64,000 nt of DNA from Planctomycetota bacterium (GCA_016235815.1 JACRIM010000045.1:124001-188000); one strand, 5' to 3'; positions 52,065 through 61,622 are shown, counted from the first letter of the stretch. Program-made: numbers and translations. The notes: generated from the sequence alone by a model not told the origin.

Positions 52065-53414
52065 TCAAGTCGAAACGCGCGCCCCTCGAAAACACACCGC
52101 ATACAGAAAGGCCGCCCCCGCAACCCACAGCGCCGCGATCACCGCCGATTGGCGAACGTCGGCATTCAGAAACGCGCCGCAGACCACCGCCAGCTCGCAT
52201 AGCGCGAACAGGATCGGCACCACCGGGTAGCCCGGCGTGCGCACCGGGCGAACGGCCGTGCGGAGTTTACTTCGCAAAACGATCACGGCGAACCCGGTCA
52301 GAGCGAAGAACAACCCATCAATGGCCACAACTCCGGCCGTAAGCCGATCGACCGCTGCCGCCCCGGCCGCCCAGAGCAGCACGAGCGCGAGGCCTGCAAT
52401 CAGCGCGATCGACGCATACGGCGTGTTGAAGCGCCGATGGACTTTGGCAAACGGCGAGAAGAACCGGCCATCCGTCGCCATGCCATAGACCAGCCGCGGG
52501 CCGGAGAGCAGTTGAGCATTGAGCACACCGAAGGCCGAGAGCGCCACCGCCCCGGCGATCAACCGTCGCCCGCCATCGGCCCAGGCCACCGCCACGGCAT
52601 CGGCGGCCAGCGCCTTGCTCGACGCGACACCCGCGTGCCCCAAAAGCGCGAGGTACGCCCAGTTGGCGGAGACATACACGATCGCAACGACCACCATGCC
52701 GCCGACGATGGCTCGGGGAACGTTTCGCTGAGCATCACGAACCTCTCCGGCAATCCAGAGAACGTGCTGCCAGCCGCCGTATGAAAAACACACCGGCACC
52801 AGCGCCGCCGCAATGGCAACGGCGGGGTGTGTCAGTAGCGCGGCATCCACAATCGCGCCATGCGGCGTTGCCGACGTGTGAAACAAGGCGATGCCGCTGA
52901 CGACCACCAGCGTCGCGACCTTCGCAAAAACCGTGGCCACCTGAATGCCTGCGCCGAAGCGCACGCCGAGCACGTTGGCCGCCGCAAGCCCGACGATCAG
53001 CAGCGATGCGCCGACCGGCAGCACGCCATCGCCCGGCGGTGCGCCGCGAATCAGGACACCGAGGTTGTTCATGCAGACGACGGAGATGATGGCCGTCGCG
53101 CCGGCCTGAATGGCGGTGGCGTTGCAGAAGACGAATACGAACGCGGGCAGCGGCCCGTAGGAATCGCGGAGGATTTCGTATTGCCCGCCCGAGCCGGTGT
53201 AAAGCCCGCCCAACTCGGCGAAGCACAGAGCACCAAGCATGGCAATGACCGCCCCGATGCCCCACGCAAGGAGTGCAAGATTCGCACTGCCCGCCACGGC
53301 CGCGACGCGCGACGGCGTAAAGAAGATCCCGACGCCGATGACGGAGCCGATCACAATGCAGGTGGCTTGAAGCGGGCCGAGGACGCGCGGCAGTGATGCA
53401 GGCTGGTGGGCCAT
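52065..53414 (-). CDS. APC-superfamily amino acid permease
   Basis: The 449-residue protein has about twelve membrane helices and the LAT/APC helix-1 motif GSVIGVGIFFTPSRV with the unwound GxG. FAELGGLYTGSGGQYEILRDSYG (helix 3 region) and CFSYGGWQHVLWIAGEVRDAQRNVPRAI (helix 6-7 region) are also typical. Amino acid antiport or uptake is likely, but the substrate is not evident. It is the last gene of a leftward run hpt, PH-domain protein, secreted helical protein, permease, with a 25-bp gap to the upstream gene. Confidence 0.88.
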   Translation of the reverse strand: MAHQPASLPRVLGPLQATCIVIGSVIGVGIFFTPSRVAAVAGSANLALLAWGIGAVIAMLGALCFAELGGLYTGSGGQYEILRDSYGPLPAFVFVFCNATAIQAGATAIISVVCMNNLGVLIRGAPPGDGVLPVGASLLIVGLAAANVLGVRFGAGIQVATVFAKVATLVVVSGIALFHTSATPHGAIVDAALLTHPAVAIAAALVPVCFSYGGWQHVLWIAGEVRDAQRNVPRAIVGGMVVVAIVYVSANWAYLALLGHAGVASSKALAADAVAVAWADGGRRLIAGAVALSAFGVLNAQLLSGPRLVYGMATDGRFFSPFAKVHRRFNTPYASIALIAGLALVLLWAAGAAAVDRLTAGVVAIDGLFFALTGFAVIVLRSKLRTAVRPVRTPGYPVVPILFALCELAVVCGAFLNADVRQSAVIAALWVAGAAFLYAVCFRGARVST

Positions 53415-53439
53415 GTCGCGCGATAGCCTACGCGAAATG

Positions 53440-54627
53440 CTATTCGCCGGCCTTGGCGGTTTGCGGTGCGAACTTGTGGCGCTGCTCGGTGGTGAGGACT
53501 TCGCCTTCGAGCCGCTGCTTCATGCGGTCGAAGGTCGCCTTGATCGGGCCGAGTTGTGCGTCGAGATCGGCCTGGGCCTTCTTGCGGGCCTCGGCCGACG
53601 CGGCATTCTTCACGAGCCGCTCATAGGCCTCCAGCGCTTCGCGCCGTGCGGAGCGATAGCTGATGGCCTCTTTCTTCGAACCGGCGAGAATGCTGTTGGC
53701 CGCCGTGCGCTGGCGATCGTCGCACTCGTAGTTGTTGCAGAACCACTTGACGTACTTGTCCCACTCCGACTCATTGCCGGACATCGATTTATCATCGGGC
53801 TTCTTCGAGAGGATGGCCTGCTCCACGAGGCGGTTCTTCTCCGCCTCTTTCTCGGAATACTTGGCCATTTCCCCGGCGTGGGCCGGGTCGTTCTGCAGGC
53901 CCCAGTCCGACGGCGACCATTGACCGGCCGCCCACTTCTCGGCCATTTTCTTGGTGTCGTCGTGCCGCTTGCGAAACGCCTTGAGATCGGAGTCGAGGAT
54001 GCGCCGCTGCTCGGGCGACATGGTCATCTTGACCTTGCCCGTCACGCGTTCCATGGATTCCATCGCGTCGTCCATCATCGGGCGGAGCTTTTTGGTCCAC
54101 TGGGCGATCTGCTCAGGCGTGAATGGCTCGCCATTGGCCCGCGTTCGCGCCGCCTCCAGCGCAACAGGAAGCACATCCTTGAAGTGCTTCATGGTCATCT
54201 GCAGCATCTCGCGCTGAAACGTGGTGTCAAACGTCTTGACCTGATCGTGGGTCAGCCCGTAGCGCTGCTGGAGCTGGTCCATGAAGACCTTCTGTCGCTC
54301 CTGCGGATTCCATGGGGCGACCTTGCCAACTTCGCGCATGACGTTTCGGGCGAATTGGTCCTGCTCGCTGTTCCAACCCTGCTGTTCGAAGATGTTGTCC
54401 GTGGCCTGCTCGACGACCTGGTACTGCTCTTCCCATGGGCCGACCTTCTTGGCCGTCTCCATGAACTCATTGGCCTGCTTGAACTGCTCACGCATCTTGC
54501 GCGGCGTTTCATCTTCTTCCTCATCGTCGGCGGTCTGGGCGCGAAGCGGCGCCGTCGTCGCAACCATTGCGATGAGCATTGCCGCGGCCAACCAGTGTCG
54601 AGTCTTCAAACTAAAGTCCATTGCCAT
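53440..54627 (-). CDS. Secreted helical protein of unknown function
   Basis: This 395-residue protein has a signal peptide (about 1-31, ending LRAQ). An almost wholly helical, charged sequence follows, rich in Lys/Glu/Gln with regular Trp (KKVGPWEEQYQ, GKVAPWNPQER). Two phrases resemble LTXXQ/Spy-like turns (MSPEQRRIL, LTTEQRHKF), which in other bacteria occur in periplasmic chaperones, but the overall family is not recognised. It overlaps the upstream PH-domain gene by 17 nt, which suggests operon transcription. Confidence 0.6.
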   Translation of the reverse strand: MAMDFSLKTRHWLAAAMLIAMVATTAPLRAQTADDEEEDETPRKMREQFKQANEFMETAKKVGPWEEQYQVVEQATDNIFEQQGWNSEQDQFARNVMREVGKVAPWNPQERQKVFMDQLQQRYGLTHDQVKTFDTTFQREMLQMTMKHFKDVLPVALEAARTRANGEPFTPEQIAQWTKKLRPMMDDAMESMERVTGKVKMTMSPEQRRILDSDLKAFRKRHDDTKKMAEKWAAGQWSPSDWGLQNDPAHAGEMAKYSEKEAEKNRLVEQAILSKKPDDKSMSGNESEWDKYVKWFCNNYECDDRQRTAANSILAGSKKEAISYRSARREALEAYERLVKNAASAEARKKAQADLDAQLGPIKATFDRMKQRLEGEVLTTEQRHKFAPQTAKAGE

Positions 54628-55207
54628 TTCGTCGGGTCGCCTTGTGAATCGCCTCGCGAAGTTTCTCGTGTGTTTCCAGCGGTCGGGCGATCGTCAGCCA
54701 ACTCGCCAGCGCTGTGGGGCCTCCGGCGGTTTGAAAGCTGATGCTGCCGGTGCGGGTGATTCGCTCACCCACGGATAACGTAATATAGGTATTCTGTATT
54801 CGGTCGAGGGCACATTCGAATAATTCCACGTTAAACACGCCCCGAAGCCGCATGACCCGGCGATTGGTGAGCACATACAGCCGGGAGACCCACTCCAGCA
54901 TGGCCCAACCGATCCGCAGCCCGGCAATCCAGAACCCAAGCTGCCAGAGCCACCATTGCGACGCGTGGGGCACGAATTTCGTGTTTGCCAGGATGGCGAG
55001 GCCGAGGCCCGTCAGAATCCAACGCGACGCGGCGAGCAGGACAAACCACGCCGACGGTTTGATGGCGAGGATGACAATCTCTCCGCCATCCAGCAGATGC
55101 GCGGGGACCATCTCCTGCGCCTCAAGCAGCGCCGCGGCACCGCGGCCTTCGGCGTGGACCACGACTTCGCGCTTCACGGACGGTGGCGGCAGCAGGTCCG
55201 TGGTCAT
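54611..55207 (-). CDS. Membrane protein with bacterial PH domain (bPH2/YdbT-like)
   Basis: The 198-residue protein begins with a cytoplasmic segment, then two hydrophobic helices (about 55-75 and 83-105). A C-terminal PH-like domain (VLTNRRVMRLRGVFNVELFECALDRIQN), the hallmark of YdbT/bPH2 proteins, follows. Such proteins are thought to bind membranes or assist envelope organisation; the function is poorly known. Start ATG 55207 overlaps the hpt stop by 4 nt and its end overlaps the next gene by 17 nt, so this is a tightly coupled trio. Confidence 0.8.
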   Translation of the reverse strand: MTTDLLPPPSVKREVVVHAEGRGAAALLEAQEMVPAHLLDGGEIVILAIKPSAWFVLLAASRWILTGLGLAILANTKFVPHASQWWLWQLGFWIAGLRIGWAMLEWVSRLYVLTNRRVMRLRGVFNVELFECALDRIQNTYITLSVGERITRTGSISFQTAGGPTALASWLTIARPLETHEKLREAIHKATRRNGNGL

Positions 55208-55746
55208 GCGTACAGCTCCGGGCGAAGTTCGCCGATGTCGGGCCAGTTGCGATATTGGCTGTTGTAATCAAGTCCGTAGCCGACCACGAACACGTCGTCA
55301 ATGTCGAAGCCGAGAAAGTCGGGACGCAGGTCCTTCGGCGCTTTCGAGGGTTTGCGAAGGAGCACGCACGACTTGAGGCTCGCGGGATGGTGCTTCATCA
55401 ATTCATCGGACACGGCGCGAATCGTCCCGCCCGAATCGAGGATGTCGTCGATGAGCAGCACGTGGCGACCCGACAGGTCGACGTCGAGCGTCGACTTAAA
55501 CAGGGTCTCGCCGCCCGCGGTCGTCGCCCCGCGATAACGGCTCACGGTGATCAGGCCGAGTTTCATCTTGAACGGCAGGTAGCGCACCAAATCGGCGAGG
55601 AAAATGACGGAGCCGGCGAGAATGGCGACCAGCACCACTTCGCGCGAATCATCGCCATAGGAACGCGTGATTTCGCGGCCCATCTCGGCGACTCGTTGCT
55701 GGATCCGCTCCCGAGGGATGAGAATCCGGGCGAAGTCCTGCTCCAT
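55204..55746 (-). CDS. hpt: Hypoxanthine phosphoribosyltransferase
   Basis: Hpt salvages hypoxanthine and guanine to IMP and GMP using PRPP. The 180-residue protein has the PRPP loop VLLIDDILDSGGTIRAV, the early LVAILAGSVIFLADL block and the C-terminal DDVFVVGYGLDYNSQYRNWPDIG segment that closes the purine site. It opens a leftward operon with a PH-domain protein, a secreted helical protein and a permease. With the deaminase-like gene at 48080 it gives the cell both salvage and catabolic routes for purine bases. Confidence 0.95.
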   Translation of the reverse strand: MEQDFARILIPRERIQQRVAEMGREITRSYGDDSREVVLVAILAGSVIFLADLVRYLPFKMKLGLITVSRYRGATTAGGETLFKSTLDVDLSGRHVLLIDDILDSGGTIRAVSDELMKHHPASLKSCVLLRKPSKAPKDLRPDFLGFDIDDVFVVGYGLDYNSQYRNWPDIGELRPELYA

Positions 55747-55829
55747 CCTGACATTATAGATCGACGCCGCGCCCCGGCAACGCCATAATCCGGCGGCAGC
55801 GGATCGTCGGAAAGGGCATAATCACGGGC

Positions 55830-56750
55830 ATGAGCGACGAACACGACGAAAAACCGAACCGAATCGGCCCCACGATCTGGGCGATGGCCGTGATCGCCAT
55901 GGCCGCGTTCGTCGGCTGGAAGGTGTTGGGGCCGGCTACACAATCCGTGGTGTCTCATGCACCGACCATGCAGGCCCCGCAGAAAACGCCGACCATTTCC
56001 GAGCCGGTCGTCCCGCCGATTCAGATGACGGCGCAGCTTGTGCGCGGGCGGCGATTCTTCGAAGACAGCTGCGCGCTGTGTCACGGCGAACGCGGCGACG
56101 GCAACGGGCGTTTGTCGCCGGGCCAGGCGCCGCGCCCGCGCGACTTCCGTCGGGCGAAATTCAAGTTCGCCACAACCGACAATCACGTGCCGAGCGACGA
56201 CGATCTCCTGCGCCTCTTCCGATCGGGCGTAACCGGGGCGACGATGCCGGGATTTCCGCAGGCCGGTCGCGAGGACTTGCTGGCGGTCGCGGCGTATGTG
56301 CGCAAGCTGGTGGTCGAAGGAGTCGCCGCGGAACTTTCGCATGAGGTTTCAAACGGCACGATGACGACCGACGATGCCCGCCGTGCCCTCGCATCGCGCA
56401 CCACGCCGGGTCCGGCCATTGTCGTGCCGCCCGAACCACCGACCGACGAAGCGCGGCTGGAAAACGGAAAACGCATCTACCTTGAGGCCTGCGTCAAATG
56501 CCATGGCGCGGATGGTGAACCCGATCTGTCGCTACAGCTCTTCGACGAGGACGGGCAGCGCAACATTCCGCGACGATTCGCGCAGGGGTTTTTCAAGGTC
56601 GGCGAGGACGGCCCGACGCTCTACATTCGCACGCTCAAGGGAATGGCCGGTACGCCGATGCCGAGCTTCGAAGGCGCTTATTCCCCGAGCGACATCTGGG
56701 ACGTGGTTCACTACGTCCAATTGCTTTGTCGCCATCCCCGCAAGAATTAG
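55830..56750 (+). CDS. Membrane-anchored dihaem cytochrome c
   Basis: This 306-residue protein has one N-terminal membrane helix (about 12-33) and two class I cytochrome c domains. Domain 1 has CALCHGERGDGNG (haem about residue 85) with axial Met in ATMPGFP. Domain 2 has CVKCHGADGEPD (about 222) and axial Met in TPMPSFEGAYS. The GDGNG loop after the first haem is typical of electron-donating periplasmic cytochromes such as those of cbb3-type or alternative-complex pathways. Divergent from hpt by about 85 bp and convergent with the KimA-like transporter gene. Confidence 0.9.
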   Translation: MSDEHDEKPNRIGPTIWAMAVIAMAAFVGWKVLGPATQSVVSHAPTMQAPQKTPTISEPVVPPIQMTAQLVRGRRFFEDSCALCHGERGDGNGRLSPGQAPRPRDFRRAKFKFATTDNHVPSDDDLLRLFRSGVTGATMPGFPQAGREDLLAVAAYVRKLVVEGVAAELSHEVSNGTMTTDDARRALASRTTPGPAIVVPPEPPTDEARLENGKRIYLEACVKCHGADGEPDLSLQLFDEDGQRNIPRRFAQGFFKVGEDGPTLYIRTLKGMAGTPMPSFEGAYSPSDIWDVVHYVQLLCRHPRKN

Positions 56751-56765
56751 CGAATCGTGGGCTGC

Positions 56766-58787
56766 TCAGCGACGCACGCGAATCGGCAGGATCACCACGG
56801 TCGTATCTCGCCACTGCAAACGATTCTGAATGGCGAAGGCTGTCTTATTGTGCAACAGGCGGTGATACCATGATTCCCGCCGGAAGATCAACTTGCCGGC
56901 GAACACGACGCACTGGCTGAACTCGCTACGAATGCGCATGACGAGCTTCTCGCTCTCGTCGACGATGTCCGTACCCACCGAGATCCGCGTGTCGACGGCA
57001 TACCCCATGCGGCGTCCGAGGCGACGGTAGCCTTCGAGGCTCTCCAGGCGAATGCGTGCGAGGGCATCCATTTCGTCGGCTCCTTTGAAGGTCCCGGAGT
57101 TGATCATTCCGACTGTGGCGAACACGACATTGTGAAACTGTCCGTGAAAGGAACGATAGACGTGCAGAAGCGTGTGAATTCCAAGTCCGTTGTATCCGTT
57201 GACCAGGATGATCGCCGTGGATCGGGATGGATCGATACTCGGTCCGTCGATCGGCGGATCCTGGGGGATGGTCAGGAGCGACTCAAAATCACGGTCGAGC
57301 CGTCCCATGACTCGTTGAATGCGTCGATAGTGTGCTCCAATGATGAAGCAAAGGACCACAAAGAGCAGCGTAACAAGCAGTGTCAGCCATCCGCCCTGTG
57401 AGAATTTTTCGAACACCGTGACGATCAGGATGGTGAGGCACATCGTCAGGCCGACGACGTGAATCGAAATCTTCCTTTTCCAGTTCGGATTATCCCGCCG
57501 ATTCTGGAAGTACATGCGGCACATGGCCGTTTCGGTCATGGAGAACGTCAGGAAGACGTTGATGCTGTACATGACGACGATCTGGCGCACGTCGCCATGC
57601 GTGTAAAGGAGCGCGGCCAGCGCGGTCACGCCCATGAGCACGATTCCATTCTGCGTCGTGAGGCGATCGGACAGCGATGCGAACTGTTTCGGCACCCAGT
57701 TGTCGAGCGCCATGTTGGCCAGCACGCGCGGGCCATCCACGAATCCAGCCTGTGCCGCGACGACAAGCAAGGCGCCTTCCGCCAAGAGTGTCGCAATGAC
57801 GAACCACGTCCCGAGTGGAACCGCCTTGACGAACGCTTCCGCCAGGACGGCATTCATCGTCTTCCCATCCGTGGCGCGAACGTTCCAGAGCAGATAGCAA
57901 AGAAGCAGTCCCGAGGCCGTGAATGCCAGCGACGTCGCCATGTAGAGCATCGTGCGCTTGCCCGTGCGCACGCGTGGTTCGCGCATGATGGTAAGGCCGT
58001 TCGAGACGGCCTCGATGCCGGTGTAGGTGCCGCCTCCAAGGGAATACGCGTGCAGGAAAAGCAGCACCATTCCGGCAAGACCCAGGGAACTCCACCCGGA
58101 GGCGAATCCATCGCGTGCAGCGTGCAGCGTGCGCGGCAGTTCAGGCCCGTGAGCCAGGATGCCTCCTCCGATCAGGACGAAGTGCGTCACCACGAACAGC
58201 AAGAAGACCGGCGTGAGCACCAGCGTCGATTCTCGTACGCCGCGAAAATTCAGGATGACCAGACCCGTGATGCAACCTACCTCCAACGCCAGTTTGTATC
58301 CGTGCCATTCAAGTGGCACGAAACTAAAAAGGGCGTCGCCGGCTGCCGCGATGGAGATCGTGATGGTCAGCACGTAGTCCACCAGCAACGCGCAGCCCGA
58401 TACGACGCCGGCCCCGCTTCCAAGCAGCTTGGTCGCAACGACGTATCCGCCGCCGCCGTGAGGGAAGTGCTCAATCACACGGCTGTAGGCGATGGCGATG
58501 ATGAAGACGGTACCGGCCATCACGACCGCCAGCGCAAGGGCCATGTAGGTGTGCCCCCCCAGCGTCTTGAACGCTTCCTCGGGACCGTAGCACGACGAGG
58601 ACAGGCCGTCGGCACCGAGCGCCACCCATACGAGGAATGGAATCAACGACAGCCGATGAAGCAGGGAGCGGTCCTGCAGGTCGCGCGGCCGACCGACGAG
58701 CCTCCGCCGCACGCGGGTCCACAAAGGCTCGGGTTCAGGTGATTCGGAATGAAATTGGACGCCGTCAGACTGATGACGAGCAGACAC
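56766..58787 (-). CDS. APC-superfamily transporter, KimA-like (candidate K+ importer)
   Basis: The 673-residue protein starts with GTG 58787, five bases after GGAGG. After a charged N-terminus come about twelve helices with the KUP/KimA-like blocks ALGADGLSSSCYGPEEAFKTLG, HFPHGGGGYVVATKLLG and SLGGGTYTGIEAVSNG. A large cytoplasmic C-terminal domain (about 500-673) follows. KimA-type proteins import potassium with protons and are known to be controlled by c-di-AMP. A canonical c-di-AMP riboswitch lies directly upstream, which strongly supports the potassium assignment; amino acid transport remains possible. Confidence 0.85.
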   Translation of the reverse strand: MSARHQSDGVQFHSESPEPEPLWTRVRRRLVGRPRDLQDRSLLHRLSLIPFLVWVALGADGLSSSCYGPEEAFKTLGGHTYMALALAVVMAGTVFIIAIAYSRVIEHFPHGGGGYVVATKLLGSGAGVVSGCALLVDYVLTITISIAAAGDALFSFVPLEWHGYKLALEVGCITGLVILNFRGVRESTLVLTPVFLLFVVTHFVLIGGGILAHGPELPRTLHAARDGFASGWSSLGLAGMVLLFLHAYSLGGGTYTGIEAVSNGLTIMREPRVRTGKRTMLYMATSLAFTASGLLLCYLLWNVRATDGKTMNAVLAEAFVKAVPLGTWFVIATLLAEGALLVVAAQAGFVDGPRVLANMALDNWVPKQFASLSDRLTTQNGIVLMGVTALAALLYTHGDVRQIVVMYSINVFLTFSMTETAMCRMYFQNRRDNPNWKRKISIHVVGLTMCLTILIVTVFEKFSQGGWLTLLVTLLFVVLCFIIGAHYRRIQRVMGRLDRDFESLLTIPQDPPIDGPSIDPSRSTAIILVNGYNGLGIHTLLHVYRSFHGQFHNVVFATVGMINSGTFKGADEMDALARIRLESLEGYRRLGRRMGYAVDTRISVGTDIVDESEKLVMRIRSEFSQCVVFAGKLIFRRESWYHRLLHNKTAFAIQNRLQWRDTTVVILPIRVRR

Positions 58788-58837
58788 GGTAACCTCCGGA
58801 AATGTCCACGAGAGGAAATCTCTGCGCGGACCATCCG

Positions 58838-58968
58838 GTAGGATTCCTCTTCGACGCCTACGGGGTTAGCTGACGGGCTTGAGCCGAAGAAGTGCTCTAC
58901 GCCAAAGTGGCGATACGCCCCACGAGTTGGGTCCCCCGTTCTCGCGGTTGCGAGACTCGGCGGTAATT
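58838..58968 (-). promoter_or_regulatory. c-di-AMP riboswitch (ydaO-yuaA class)
   Basis: On the minus strand the leader of the transporter gene carries the conserved blocks of this class: GAACGGGGGACCCAAC, then CGTGGGGCGTATCGCC, and near the 3' end GCCCGTCAGCTAACCCCG followed by TAGGC. Paired arms surround them (GAGTCTCGCAACCGCGAG). The aptamer lies about 50 bases before GTG 58787. Downstream a CCTACCGG segment could pair with the CCGGAGG ribosome site, so translational control is plausible. This class represses potassium and osmolyte transporters when c-di-AMP is high. Confidence 0.88.
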
Positions 58969-59087
58969 CACTTGTCGAGGAACAGCCTAGCACCGATACG
59001 GCCGTACGGCAACAATACCCTGACCTACACCATAAAATCGGCCCGCCGGGCCATCCCAACCGCGAATTCTCATCAAGGAACGGAACC

Positions 59088-60206
59088 ATGCTTGATCCGC
59101 GTATCGCCAAACTTGCCGACGTACTCGTGAATTACTCCTGCGCCATCAAGCCTGGGGAGAAGATACTCATTGAAGCGATCGACGTGCCGCACGAGTTCAC
59201 GTGTGAACTGATACGCACGGCCCGCGCGGCCGGCGGCGTGCCGGTGGTGAAGCTGGAGTCGAATCAGATTCGGCGGGCACTGCTTATGTCGGGCGCGGCC
59301 GAGGCGTGGGACGTGATCGCGGCGACGGAAAAGGGGCTGATGGAGCAGGTTCAGTGCTACATCGGGGCGCGCGGCAATCCTAATGTGAGCGAACTATCCG
59401 ACGTGCCGTCGGAGAAGCAGGCGCTTTACGAGAACTCGGTCTGGAAGAAAGTGCACACCGAGGTTCGCGTGAAGAAGACGCGATGGGTGGTGCTGCGATG
59501 GCCAAGCCCTTCCATGGCGCAACTCGCGGAGATGTCCACGGAGGCGTTCGAGGATTTCTTCTTCAACGTTTGCACAATGGATTATCGCCGCATGTCGACG
59601 GCCATGAAGCCGCTCGCCGCACGGATGATGAAAACCGATCGCGTGCGCATCGTCGGTCCGAGCGATACGGACCTGACGTTCAGCATCAAGGGCATCGCGG
59701 CGATCCCCTGTGACGGCGGTCGAAATATCCCCGATGGCGAGGTCTTCACCGCGCCGGTGCGGGACAGCGTCAATGGCGTGATCCACTACAACACACCCAC
59801 GCTCTATCGCGGCGAGACGCACACCGACATTCGCCTCGTCTTCAAGAACGGCAAGATCGTCGAGGCCGCCAGCTCGAACACGGCCAAGCTGAACGAGGTG
59901 CTCGACGCCGACGAAGGCGCTCGATACGTCGGCGAATTCGCCATCGGCTTCAACCCCTATTGCACGCGCCCGATGAAGGACATCCTCTTCGACGAGAAGA
60001 TTGCCGGCAGCATTCACTTCACGCCCGGTGGTTGCTACGACGAGACCAACAACGGCAACAAGAGCGCGGTGCACTGGGATATGGTGCTGCGGCAGACGCC
60101 CGAGTGCGGCGGCGGCGAGCTTTATTTCGATGACGTGCTGATTCGAAAAGACGGGCGATTCGTCACTGAAGAATTGAAACCGCTGAATCCAGAGAACCTG
60201 ATGTAA
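59088..60206 (+). CDS. M29-family leucyl aminopeptidase (AmpS/PepS-like)
   Basis: The 372-residue metalloprotease matches the M29 family. Its metal and catalytic positions are visible: a Glu in GETHTDIRLVF, a Glu in VGEFAIGFNP, then IHFTPGGCYDE with His and Tyr spaced seven apart, and VHWDMVL with the His-x-Asp pair. The N-terminal segment MLDPRIAKLADVLVNYSC is the family start. These enzymes remove N-terminal residues from peptides with two Co or Zn ions. ATG 59088 is preceded by AAGGAACGGAACC. It is divergent from the riboswitch-controlled transporter gene. Confidence 0.93.
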   Translation: MLDPRIAKLADVLVNYSCAIKPGEKILIEAIDVPHEFTCELIRTARAAGGVPVVKLESNQIRRALLMSGAAEAWDVIAATEKGLMEQVQCYIGARGNPNVSELSDVPSEKQALYENSVWKKVHTEVRVKKTRWVVLRWPSPSMAQLAEMSTEAFEDFFFNVCTMDYRRMSTAMKPLAARMMKTDRVRIVGPSDTDLTFSIKGIAAIPCDGGRNIPDGEVFTAPVRDSVNGVIHYNTPTLYRGETHTDIRLVFKNGKIVEAASSNTAKLNEVLDADEGARYVGEFAIGFNPYCTRPMKDILFDEKIAGSIHFTPGGCYDETNNGNKSAVHWDMVLRQTPECGGGELYFDDVLIRKDGRFVTEELKPLNPENLM

Positions 60207-60209
60207 GCA

Positions 60210-60527
60210 TCAGGCCTCACCGTCGAAGCCCATCACCACGTCGTCCAACGCCGAGGCGCTGATTACCACGCGAGAAAAAACGAAGACCCGCGATCGGTTG
60301 GGCTTGATCCCATGTTCGCGGGCCTCGCAGATGTATCGCTCTTTCGATACATGCCCCTCGCGACCGTCGCGCAGGTCGACGCCCTCCAGCCAGAACCCAT
60401 CCGGCTTGATCTCACGGAGGATTCCGAGGTACACAATCGGGCCTTCGGTATCGAGCACCACGGCCTTGCCAATGTACTCACGCAGACTTTCGGCGAATGG
60501 GTGTTCGGGCATGTCGATTTCCTGCAT
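60210..60527 (-). CDS. Small beta-barrel-like protein, function unknown
   Basis: The start is uncertain between ATG 60527 (AGGGG upstream) and ATG 60512 (AGGAA seven bases before); the former gives 105 residues. The sequence has a strand pattern GKAVVLDTEGPIVYLGILREI, PDGFWLEGVDLRD and REGHVSKERYICEA, resembling a small Sm/SH3-like barrel, with a basic NRSRVFVFSRVVIS end. Conserved-looking among planctomycetes, but no function is known to me. It converges with the aminopeptidase gene, three bases after its stop. Confidence 0.65.
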   Translation of the reverse strand: MQEIDMPEHPFAESLREYIGKAVVLDTEGPIVYLGILREIKPDGFWLEGVDLRDGREGHVSKERYICEAREHGIKPNRSRVFVFSRVVISASALDDVVMGFDGEA

Positions 60528-60639
60528 GGCCCCTGCCGCCTCGACGGCATCATCGGCGGGCCTAGAATAAGGTAGTATACGGGGGTGGGTGGCAGACGAT
60601 AAATGCCGCGGCACACCTGACACACCGGGATGCTTCCTT

Positions 60640-61536
60640 ATGCAATCACTCCGCACGCGCTGTTTACCGATCTTGATCGTTACGTCCGTCGCCATGTTGT
60701 GCGGCACCGCGCTTCAATGGGGCAATGCTCCGACTGCGTCGGCCTCGATGTTTCAACCGGCCGCCGAGCCTGAAGAGGTGAAACCGGATTCGCCGCTGCT
60801 TCGCAAGCTGACCGAGCGCGAGATTCAACGGATTCGCTTTCTCGAACTGCGCGGCATACGCCAGGGTAATGATGCCAAGCCCGAGCCAATCACCGTCAAA
60901 CTCGACTCCAAGCTCGTCGAAGAGTTTCTCACCCTCATGGAAGGAAAGCCGAATTACACCGGGAGCCTGGCACGCGGCGAATTTCGCAAACTCACCGCCG
61001 CGCAGAAGGTCCACTTCATCGCCGCCGAGCGCGGGCCGGAGTTTGCCGACCGTATTCACATTACCTCCGATCCCGAGGTCTTCGTTGAGTTTCGCAAGAA
61101 GGTGATGCCGCTCATCCTTCGTGGGTGTGCGACGACCGGCTGCCACGGGCCGGCTGATTCCGAGACGTCCAGATTTCACTTATTCAAAGATCCAAAGAAG
61201 GCAGCCGACACGACCTATGCAAACTTCATCGTGCTCAATGATGTGCAGGTCGACGGCGTCTCCATCCTGAATCGCAGCCAGCCGGAGAACTCCCTCCTGC
61301 TCAGTTACATGCTTCCAACCAAAGATGTTAAGCCGGAAATGCGCCACCCCGGGGCCAACGAGATCAAGCCTCTCTTCCAGACCCGCAACGGGCCGGACTA
61401 CAAGCGCATCGAGAAATGGATCGGGTCGCTCAAGCACCCCATGGAAGACTATGGCGTGCACCTGCTCAAGCCCGGTCCTTCGTCGCAGCCCGCCGATGAG
61501 CCGCCCAAGCCGGCGCCGAAGTTGCCGACGCCGTAA
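60640..61536 (+). CDS. Secreted protein with single CX4CH haem-like motif
   Basis: ATG 60640 gives 298 residues with a signal peptide (about 1-32, TASAS). The mature protein has a helical middle (REIQRIRFLELRGIR, FRKLTAAQKVHFIAAE). A motif ILRGCATTGCHGP, Cys-x4-Cys-His, is followed by FHLFKDP and a block (EMRHPGANEIKPLFQT) that resembles the cytochrome-like modules of large planctomycete proteins. Haem attachment at CX4CH is possible, and two other non-standard sites occur in the cytochrome island. The C-terminus is Pro-rich. The function is unknown. Confidence 0.6.
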   Translation: MQSLRTRCLPILIVTSVAMLCGTALQWGNAPTASASMFQPAAEPEEVKPDSPLLRKLTEREIQRIRFLELRGIRQGNDAKPEPITVKLDSKLVEEFLTLMEGKPNYTGSLARGEFRKLTAAQKVHFIAAERGPEFADRIHITSDPEVFVEFRKKVMPLILRGCATTGCHGPADSETSRFHLFKDPKKAADTTYANFIVLNDVQVDGVSILNRSQPENSLLLSYMLPTKDVKPEMRHPGANEIKPLFQTRNGPDYKRIEKWIGSLKHPMEDYGVHLLKPGPSSQPADEPPKPAPKLPTP

Positions 61537-61622
61537 ATCGAAGTAGTCACTCGGATCGCGGGGTCTCCATGGTGACTCTTCGACTTGCGCCGCGCGGCTC
61601 GGATTTGATCGCTGAAAGCCGC

